DNA from: UBA1672 sp964587815
Lineage (GTDB): Bacteria; Pseudomonadota; Alphaproteobacteria; Micavibrionales; Micavibrionaceae
Direction: 5' to 3'
Assembly: GCA_964587815.1 (NCBI GenBank)
Contig: CAZPMH010000005.1
Coordinates: 52,581-116,580, forward strand
DNA: 64,000 nucleotides
Shown here: positions 58,180 through 64,000 of the stretch, piece after piece
Numbering within the stretch: the first letter of the stretch is position 1
How the letters are laid out: each line of letters starts with the position of its first letter
Notes under the pieces: model-generated
Database searches by the model: none
What the model saw: the letters and a program-made list of their open reading frames with translations, nothing else
Told to the model about the DNA's origin: nothing
Made by a program: the position numbers and the translations under genes

Positions 58180-61100
58180 TTATCGGTCCAAAGCGCGCCT
58201 CAGACCTGCGTCAGGATCTTCGATCATTGGCGAATCTGCCTTGGCTTTGGGCGTCATCAGCATTTCAATCGACGCATCGGGTTTGAGCTCAATACCTATA
58301 CGCTTTTGACCTGACCAATATGGTACATGCGGTAGCGTACCAGCGCGGAATGCCGCACGAGAACGTCTCAAGCCTGCTTCACCGCCCTGACGATCCAGAA
58401 CTTCGCCTTTGTTCATGCGCTTTGCCTTGTCTGCTGCCCACTGGGATTCGCGCGCATATTGCGCTTCGAATTGCGGAAGATTGACCAAGTGTTCTTTGGC
58501 AATTTGCATCGCTTGCGGCCATCGGGCCTGTGTTCTGGCACCCACACCAAAGTTCGGTGAGCCGTCTTCGGTTCTGAACGCCGCCATGATAGTGGCGGGT
58601 TCATCGGCCAGTGTTGGCGCCCCTTCACCGGGCTTTGTTAACGCAGCCTCCATATGTGAGACATAAGCGAGACGGTCATACCAAAGCTTTGCAGCGTAAA
58701 GTTGTGAGTTTGTAAGACCTTCGTGATCGCCTTCATAAACCATTCTGATTTCATCCTTCTTATCAGGATGCTTATAGAACGTTACTTTTCTGCCGACTTC
58801 GTAAAGCTCATCAAAAGATGCGTTTGCCCAACCAATCTGCTTCAGAGAATATTCGTTATCGACCATCGCAGCAGCGGCGATTGTTTTTGTATGGATATTG
58901 AAATCCCAATATTCATGATTAAGGAAATCTTCTATATCGGCATCCGTTAACTTAACCTGGCATGGATCCGGGTTTTGCAATCTATATGCATGGCCAACTT
59001 CTTTCATCATCAGACCCGCCCCGTACATACTGCCGGCGAATAGCTGAGAGATTTGATGGCGCTGCTGGTTTTCGATCGCGCGGACATTCATAGCTTTCTT
59101 TGCACTTCCGCCTTTCGCAGCCGGGCGGGCACCGTTATTGCTGTACCCCATAATATTCGGACAAGTCACCTGATCGGCAAATTCATCAAATACAAAGAGC
59201 GGCTTGCCCTTTTCGTCATATTCGCCGCGCGTTGCCATACGGGATCTGTTAAAGCGCTCGATCCAGTTGTCGTTCAAGTTACGCATAAAGCCTTCAACGC
59301 GTTGATCTCTAAACGCGGGTTTAGGTTTGATGTATGTACCCGGTTCCACGAGCCCTTCGAGTTCAAAACGCTTGTGTACTTTATCGACAATGCGGGCGGA
59401 CAGATCATCAGCCACCTGATCCGCTGTAGACATCGCATATCTTTTATTGCGGCCTTGTTGCGTAAAAGATTCCGTTAGAGCAGCGCGCATGAAGCGGCGA
59501 TGTTCAGGAATAGAGCGATCAAAAGCCCCGTGCTCACGGACAATTTCCATCATCTCCTGCACTTTCACATCCGAACATGTAGCGCCGTCAGCACCAAAAC
59601 GGTCGGAAGCCATTCCACATCCGAACATGTGCTCTTCGTAGTATTTATGATCCCATGCGTTACGTGCACCCATGCCCCAGATCCAGAAAATTTCCATCTG
59701 CGCAGGCGGGCCACCGATTTTTTGGGCGTCACTTGGGCCGGTCATTGATTTGATCATGTCTTTACTGCTCGAGCGGTCTAGATACCAAGGAATGCTAGAT
59801 TCCTGATCCATCGTACGTAAGCGCTCGACACGTTCACGCCCAGAGTGATTTACAAATGTTACTGTCAGGTCGGGCTTGCGCGGTAACGTTTCACGGTCTT
59901 CGTGAAGGCTCATCGAACTGCCTCGTCGTATGTCAAAGACACGGAAAAGGAAGTGTAGGCGTTCATCCGAACCAGGCTGGGCATCAGAGTTAATGCTGTC
60001 TTCGAATTTATACGGATAAAAGTGGCGCAGCTTAAAGCGGTCGAGCAAAGAGCGAGTCTGCGCAGGGTAACCGTTATCATCGATCGTAAGAGGGTTCGCT
60101 TCATAAAGGAGCGCCTGAATATCACGGCGGTGACCGTTTTGCTCCACATAGGTTGCGATTTTATCAAGCAGCTCATGCTTTCGGTCACCCGTCAAACCAC
60201 CGCGCTCCTCAGGTGTTGCAAAGCCTTTAACTGAATCAATTTCGGCGAGCTCTTCTGGTGAAAGGATATCCAGAGCGCGGAATTTATCGTGGTTGATCAG
60301 GTTATGAATGATGTCAATATGCTTGTAATCGTTCTGGCGAGGCTGGCCTTTTTCAATGGCCACACCGTTACGACGTAACACACGCAAAGCATCATCCATC
60401 GGATTGTCTTCACGGGCCGTTTGTGCGGCTTGTGCTTCGACCGCTTCGCGCAGACTAATCACTGTACGCTCATGGAAATCCGATCCACGATTTACCGTGC
60501 CAACCGCATCATAAATCTGTCCGAATTCGCGCTCCATCTTCGCGTATTCTTCATTGTAGACGCGCTCGTAATACTCGCCGCGCTCTTCCGGATCCTTATC
60601 GGCCAAAGTCTGGGTGATTTCGCGGGAGCGTTTGTAAATGGGCTTCAGCGCCTCTTTTACTGCGCGGCATTCCTCGAGTGTTTTTTGAATACTGGCAGCG
60701 TTGGCTTCAGGAACGAGACCATTGTCTTGTGCTTCCTCAATCGACTTAATTGCCAAATTAAGTGCAGCCATCGTCGTTGAGGATGTTTTAGCCATGAAGG
60801 CAAAACCTTCGGCGTTGTTTTTACCGTCTGAATCGTAATCCCAACTTTTCAAAGATGCATCGAGGGAAATTTTCGGGCGCTTTGAGAATTCTTCTTCAAT
60901 GCTATCTTCAATAAAACGCTCTAGCCTGTTTACGCCTTTATTGTGCGTTTCGGCGTAAAGATCCGACAGGTCGATTTCATCCAGAATACTATATTTCTCT
61001 TCAGGGCTGATGTCGGACCGCAGCATCATTGCTGATATTGCCGTTTCCATCGCCTCTTCGCGGCTCTCCGGATCTGCCTCCGCAGCCTCCATAACTTTCA

Positions 61101-61599
61101 TATACGCTTTGATACCCTCAATACTGAGGTTTTCGGTCGGGTGCGGTGTAGGCGATTTAGAGAACTTAAAATCCTGATTGAAGAACTTCACGGTTTCCTC
61201 GTAGGTGAAACCCATTTTCTTCATATCTTTGATGGCCTGACGCAATTCATCATACGTTGCCGGGTCATCGGTGTTGTAAACACGGTCGGCGATTACGGTC
61301 GCGCTCGAGCGCATTTCATGGCGCATTAAATTCAAGTGATCAATCAAAGCCTGATTGGCCGTATCTATCGAGCCATCGGCTTTATAAGCCGTCATAACCA
61401 CATTGCTGCGGCCGTTTTCATGGAATTGTTCGATATCATAGCGAATGCGGGAAACAGCATCATCTACATCCGCGCCAGGGAATTTTTCCGCAAGTGAATC
61501 GCGGTTTCGTTCCATCAGGTCCAATACCATCAGGTCCATTTGATTCTTTATGATAGATGTAGCTTGAGCTTCTTGGCTAAGCCCTTCGGCTTGAGTCAT
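58180..61599 (-). CDS. Very divergent phosphoenolpyruvate carboxylase-like protein
   Basis: A 1139-residue soluble protein; bacterial PEPC has about 880-930 residues. Conserved PEPC blocks appear in the same order: TPHPTE with His153 (PEPC TAHPTE, His138), SWDYDSDGKNN at 252-262 (SWMGGDRDGNP) and YKFEDS with Glu533 (LFET, Glu506). MTGPSDAQKIGG at 619-630 follows (MIGYSDSAKDAG, Asp543), then GARPAAKGG ... VRAI at 823-842 (GSRPAKR ... LRAIPW). The catalytic loop FHGRGGTVGRGG is replaced by MFGCGMASDRFGADG (658-672), so the Arg of GRGG is missing. The usual C-terminal NTG is also absent. Metal ligands and catalytic His seem kept, but carboxylation is doubtful. Homology is my reading by eye. Confidence 0.68.
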   Translation of the reverse strand: MTQAEGLSQEAQATSIIKNQMDLMVLDLMERNRDSLAEKFPGADVDDAVSRIRYDIEQFHENGRSNVVMTAYKADGSIDTANQALIDHLNLMRHEMRSSATVIADRVYNTDDPATYDELRQAIKDMKKMGFTYEETVKFFNQDFKFSKSPTPHPTENLSIEGIKAYMKVMEAAEADPESREEAMETAISAMMLRSDISPEEKYSILDEIDLSDLYAETHNKGVNRLERFIEDSIEEEFSKRPKISLDASLKSWDYDSDGKNNAEGFAFMAKTSSTTMAALNLAIKSIEEAQDNGLVPEANAASIQKTLEECRAVKEALKPIYKRSREITQTLADKDPEERGEYYERVYNEEYAKMEREFGQIYDAVGTVNRGSDFHERTVISLREAVEAQAAQTAREDNPMDDALRVLRRNGVAIEKGQPRQNDYKHIDIIHNLINHDKFRALDILSPEELAEIDSVKGFATPEERGGLTGDRKHELLDKIATYVEQNGHRRDIQALLYEANPLTIDDNGYPAQTRSLLDRFKLRHFYPYKFEDSINSDAQPGSDERLHFLFRVFDIRRGSSMSLHEDRETLPRKPDLTVTFVNHSGRERVERLRTMDQESSIPWYLDRSSSKDMIKSMTGPSDAQKIGGPPAQMEIFWIWGMGARNAWDHKYYEEHMFGCGMASDRFGADGATCSDVKVQEMMEIVREHGAFDRSIPEHRRFMRAALTESFTQQGRNKRYAMSTADQVADDLSARIVDKVHKRFELEGLVEPGTYIKPKPAFRDQRVEGFMRNLNDNWIERFNRSRMATRGEYDEKGKPLFVFDEFADQVTCPNIMGYSNNGARPAAKGGSAKKAMNVRAIENQQRHQISQLFAGSMYGAGLMMKEVGHAYRLQNPDPCQVKLTDADIEDFLNHEYWDFNIHTKTIAAAAMVDNEYSLKQIGWANASFDELYEVGRKVTFYKHPDKKDEIRMVYEGDHEGLTNSQLYAAKLWYDRLAYVSHMEAALTKPGEGAPTLADEPATIMAAFRTEDGSPNFGVGARTQARWPQAMQIAKEHLVNLPQFEAQYARESQWAADKAKRMNKGEVLDRQGGEAGLRRSRAAFRAGTLPHVPYWSGQKRIGIELKPDASIEMLMTPKAKADSPMIEDPDAGLRRALDR

Positions 61600-61773
61600 A
61601 GTATAAATACGCAGTAAGTCAGTGCGTTCCCTGTGTTCTAAACTGTTTTTTTCCGTATGCGCAATTTAGCGTCATTTTTTTGCGTGTAAAGCAAATTTTA
61701 TGATGCTTCGCACCATGTTCGTATAGAGAAAATACCCATACAATGCAAGAAAATTATGGAAATTTTATAGCTT

Positions 61774-62415
61774 TCAGGGCTTGTGAGTGCTTAAAATATA
61801 AGCGCGTGTCGTCAAATACAGCACACAGCCATTGAAGATATGCCAGAAGAAATGCGTACCATATGGCAGTGTTTTACAGACGGCCATATCGATTGAACGC
61901 AAGCCGAGGGATAGGACAAATATAGCTGCGGCAGCCAATAAACCCCAACGCTCGATTTTTGCATTTTTCAGATGCCACACGCCTAAACCGATCAAGAACA
62001 GTAGAGCCGGAGCGTAGCTCAGGGAGCCGTTCAGCCATTCTTCCGGCAACAAGCCGATCGCATATATCGTGACGAAAAAACCGCCGAGCACAGCCGTCGT
62101 TTTCAGAGCGTTCAGGCCAATCACGCGATTGGTATAAAAAACAATAAACGCGATTTGATAGAACAGTATCGGCAATACGTCACTCAGCATAGCCCAGCGC
62201 GTTGCGAAAGTATGAAAGAGTGTGCTGCCCGTACCTATGACAGCCAAAAAGAGTATCAAAACGGCAGCGCGCCAATCAAAGCGCGAGGGCTCTCTTGTCA
62301 GGTTAAATGCAAGGAATGCGGCAATAAAAAATGCGACATTTGATATTGCGTTAAGCGGTTCAGACCACAGTCCGGGCTCTAAACGCTCACAATAAATGTC
62401 GATATATTCATTCAT
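61774..62415 (-). CDS. Ceramidase-family (CREST) membrane hydrolase
   Basis: A 213-residue protein with about seven membrane helices. It carries the alkaline ceramidase pattern: N-terminal YCERLEPGLWSEPLNAISN, then GTGSTLFHTFATRWAMLSD with Ser64, His68 and Asp79, and THFFWHIFNG with His188 and His192. These are the zinc and catalytic residues of the CREST superfamily. In bacteria the true substrate may be another lipid amide. It lies eight bases below the half-size EamA gene and in one strand run with the FadB-like gene. Confidence 0.88.
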   Translation of the reverse strand: MNEYIDIYCERLEPGLWSEPLNAISNVAFFIAAFLAFNLTREPSRFDWRAAVLILFLAVIGTGSTLFHTFATRWAMLSDVLPILFYQIAFIVFYTNRVIGLNALKTTAVLGGFFVTIYAIGLLPEEWLNGSLSYAPALLFLIGLGVWHLKNAKIERWGLLAAAAIFVLSLGLRSIDMAVCKTLPYGTHFFWHIFNGCVLYLTTRAYILSTHKP

Positions 62416-62423
62416 ATCTCTCC

Positions 62424-62873
62424 TTAGGGTTTATCGGCCAACTGACCGAACACCAGAACGAACGAACCGACGATCACCATCAGGCCACCAAGCAGCAAAT
62501 GCCAGTCAAATTGCTTGATGCCAAAAAACAGGAATAGAAACAGGATGGTGAAAAGCGGATATGAAACTTCTGCAAAGGCCGCGTAAGCGCCGCCAATGTT
62601 TTTGATTGTATAGGCGGTCAAAAACCAACCGATTGCGGGTGCTGCTACGGCCGCGATTACCAGCGCCAGATCCTGCCAGCGATTAATGAAGTCGAAGGAT
62701 ACGCTTTCATGTTTTACCCCGGCCAGAATGCCGACAAGCGGGACTGTGATGATTGCGCCGAGCAACATATAGGTCACGACATTGGTTACCTGTAAGGCCC
62801 GGTCCATAAGCGCAAAACCCATACCGTAAAACATGGCTGCACCAATCGGCAGGAGGTATAAAGCTACATTCAT
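62424..62873 (-). CDS. Half-size EamA/DMT-type membrane protein
   Basis: A 149-residue inner-membrane protein with about five helices, equal to one EamA repeat; full drug/metabolite transporters have two (about 300 residues). The pattern of short loops, APAIGWFLTAYTIKNIGGAYAAFAEVSYPLF and GGLMVIVGSFVLVFG, is typical of the second EamA unit. It would need to dimerise, as small DMT proteins do. It is between the FadB-like gene (11 bases) and the ceramidase-family gene (eight bases). Confidence 0.78.
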   Translation of the reverse strand: MNVALYLLPIGAAMFYGMGFALMDRALQVTNVVTYMLLGAIITVPLVGILAGVKHESVSFDFINRWQDLALVIAAVAAPAIGWFLTAYTIKNIGGAYAAFAEVSYPLFTILFLFLFFGIKQFDWHLLLGGLMVIVGSFVLVFGQLADKP

Positions 62874-62884
62874 TTAGGCTGACC

Positions 62885-64000
62885 TTAGTTTCTAAGAGGT
62901 TTACCGTTGTCCAGCATATGCTCGATACGGGCTAGAGTGCCGGGATTGCGCAGCAAATCCATAAACTGCTCCACCTCGAGTTTCAGCAAGTCATCTTCGC
63001 TGATTTCCTCGGTGTAATCGGTATCACCGCCTGTCAGCACGCGTGCAAGCAGGTCGGAAACTACAACGTCATATGGTGTTGCCTTGCCAGACTTACGCAA
63101 ATCCGCAACAGCCAGATCCAGAGCGGCCTTACCGCCAGCACCCGGCATACGGATATTCTCGATCTTTTCAGGTGCTTTGTAATCCTTGGCTAGTTCCAAT
63201 ACGCGTTGCTTGGCATCGTATAGCAAACGGTCACGGTTCATGGTTACGCCATCTGAATAACGGAAATATCCGATATCCTGTGCTTCATGCGCGGATTTAG
63301 CGACCGTTGCAGTGCCGATTGTCTCGAACGCTTTGCGGACCGCCCCCATCGGGGTATTTGCCGGAGAGAACCAGACTGCATCACGGCCGAATTTATCGAC
63401 CGTTTTGCCGAATTGTTGTTTTTCACGCTCACGGAAGCGCAAGATCATTTCCTTACATCCGCCCCAACCGGGAATAACACCAACACCGACCTCAACGAGG
63501 CCTGTATAGGTTTCAGCGTGGGCTTGCACCGCATCGGCGCAGAGCAGAATTTCACAGCCGCCGCCCAAAGCCATGCCGCTTGGTGCGGACACCATCGGGA
63601 AGTCGGCGAATTTGAGGTCTTGGAAGACCTTTTGGCCCGTGCGGACGAATTCTTCAACCTGCGGGTACATGGCGATATTGACCATGAACAGCGCAAGACC
63701 GAGATTTGCACCGGCGGAGAAATGTGAGGCTTCGTTGTAAATCACCAGTGCTTTGTAATCGTCACTTTTCTCTATGGTTTTGCGGGTTTTGACGAGCATC
63801 TCAAACGTGCCTTCGTCAAAAGTGTTCATCTTCGAGGTGTGCTCGAAACATAATACGCCATCACCGACATCCCAGACAGACGCGCTGCCGTTCTTCATGA
63901 CAGGCTCGGATGAGAGTTTAATGTCGCGCAAGAGCAGGACGCCGTCGGGGCGCTCAACTTTGTGATATTTGCCGTCCGTGCCGAAATACTGGATCGCGCC
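62885..64000 (-). CDS. 3-hydroxyacyl-CoA dehydrogenase/enoyl-CoA hydratase, C-terminal part (runs off the right edge)
   Basis: Beta-oxidation enzyme. The 371 visible residues hold the enoyl-CoA hydratase domain with the oxyanion-hole segments FSAGANLGLAL and SGMALGGGCEI and the GLVEVGVGVIPGWGG block, plus a helical C-terminus. The frame continues to the window end, so the apparent start at 63931 is an internal TTG codon, not the true start. The layout, dehydrogenase first and hydratase last, is that of FadN-type proteins common in alphaproteobacteria. It is first in a run with the EamA and ceramidase-family genes. Confidence 0.87.
   Translation of the reverse strand, partial: GAIQYFGTDGKYHKVERPDGVLLLRDIKLSSEPVMKNGSASVWDVGDGVLCFEHTSKMNTFDEGTFEMLVKTRKTIEKSDDYKALVIYNEASHFSAGANLGLALFMVNIAMYPQVEEFVRTGQKVFQDLKFADFPMVSAPSGMALGGGCEILLCADAVQAHAETYTGLVEVGVGVIPGWGGCKEMILRFREREKQQFGKTVDKFGRDAVWFSPANTPMGAVRKAFETIGTATVAKSAHEAQDIGYFRYSDGVTMNRDRLLYDAKQRVLELAKDYKAPEKIENIRMPGAGGKAALDLAVADLRKSGKATPYDVVVSDLLARVLTGGDTDYTEEISEDDLLKLEVEQFMDLLRNPGTLARIEHMLDNGKPLRN

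Noticed and set aside
59566..59630. Exact 15-base direct repeat (CACATCCGAACATGT) 50 bases apart inside the PEPC-like gene
   Set aside because: The two copies are read in different frames and encode different residues, so it is not a protein repeat. Too short to claim more than chance or a local slip.
1..64000. CRISPR arrays, transposases, integrases, tRNA or rRNA genes
   Set aside because: Looked for regular repeats, recombinase motifs and tRNA-like segments while reading; none could be supported. A tRNA or IS search program was not available.

Overview
The window looks like chromosomal DNA of an alphaproteobacterium. The evidence is an electron-transfer-flavoprotein:ubiquinone oxidoreductase, an Mla-type MlaE/MlaF pair, a ribonucleotide reductase without ATP-cone under NrdR boxes, a Zur-type Fur protein, THI-box control of thiC, a DmdC-like acyl-CoA dehydrogenase and several lipid-catabolism genes. 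The many small exported orphans, PG-binding/lysozyme-like proteins and moderate GC would fit a Micavibrio-like lineage, but that placement is inference. No rRNA, tRNA, CRISPR array, transposase or phage module was recognised.

Layout. 1-12 kb: uracil-DNA glycosylase (cut by the left edge), ETF-QO, TPR protein, ispE, rluA, two envelope orphans, a GIY-YIG protein, PBP1A and mlaF/mlaE. 12-16 kb: a VanX-like dipeptidase and a 1005-residue acidic protein made of two internally duplicated units. 16-21.5 kb: the conserved block rpsF-rpsR-rplI ... dnaB-alr, interrupted between rplI and dnaB by about 1.7 kb of AT-rich orphan genes, part of it bracketed by two near-identical terminators. 21.7-26 kb: fabD, fabG, orphans and a HAD phosphatase. 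26-30 kb: a minus-strand run pyk, exported methyltransferase-like protein, half-size asparaginase and two tandem paralogous exported proteins. 30.4-36 kb: nrdA, msrB, zur, a divergent orphan pair with a Zur-box-like palindrome, and nrdB with two NrdR boxes. 36-44 kb: lipoprotein, T4-lysozyme-like protein (with a decayed fragment of a paralogue nearby), ilvA, phoH, a divergent RNase H-like protein, an HD-GYP protein with a degenerate receiver and a LysE exporter. 44-48.6 kb: orphans, a DsbA-like protein, and a TPP riboswitch followed by a tautomerase gene and thiC. 49-64 kb: SCO1, FadL, thioesterase, SCP2, exported coiled-coil protein, YdcF-like protein, acyl-CoA dehydrogenase, a 1139-residue protein that I read as a very divergent phosphoenolpyruvate carboxylase homologue, a ceramidase-family membrane protein, a half-size EamA protein and the end of a FadB-like enzyme.

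Functionally, three themes recur. Fatty-acid and acyl-CoA metabolism includes ETF-QO, FadL, DmdC-like ACAD, SCP2, thioesterase, FadB-like enzyme and fabD/fabG. Cell-wall building and cutting includes PBP1A, Alr, a VanX-like enzyme, a lysozyme and PG-binding repeats. Nucleotide, metal and vitamin regulation includes NrdR, Zur and TPP elements. The strongest leads for something undescribed are the PEPC-like protein with an altered catalytic Gly-rich loop, the duplicated acidic protein beside the VanX-like enzyme, the cassette between rplI and dnaB, and the putative Zur-controlled orphan pair.
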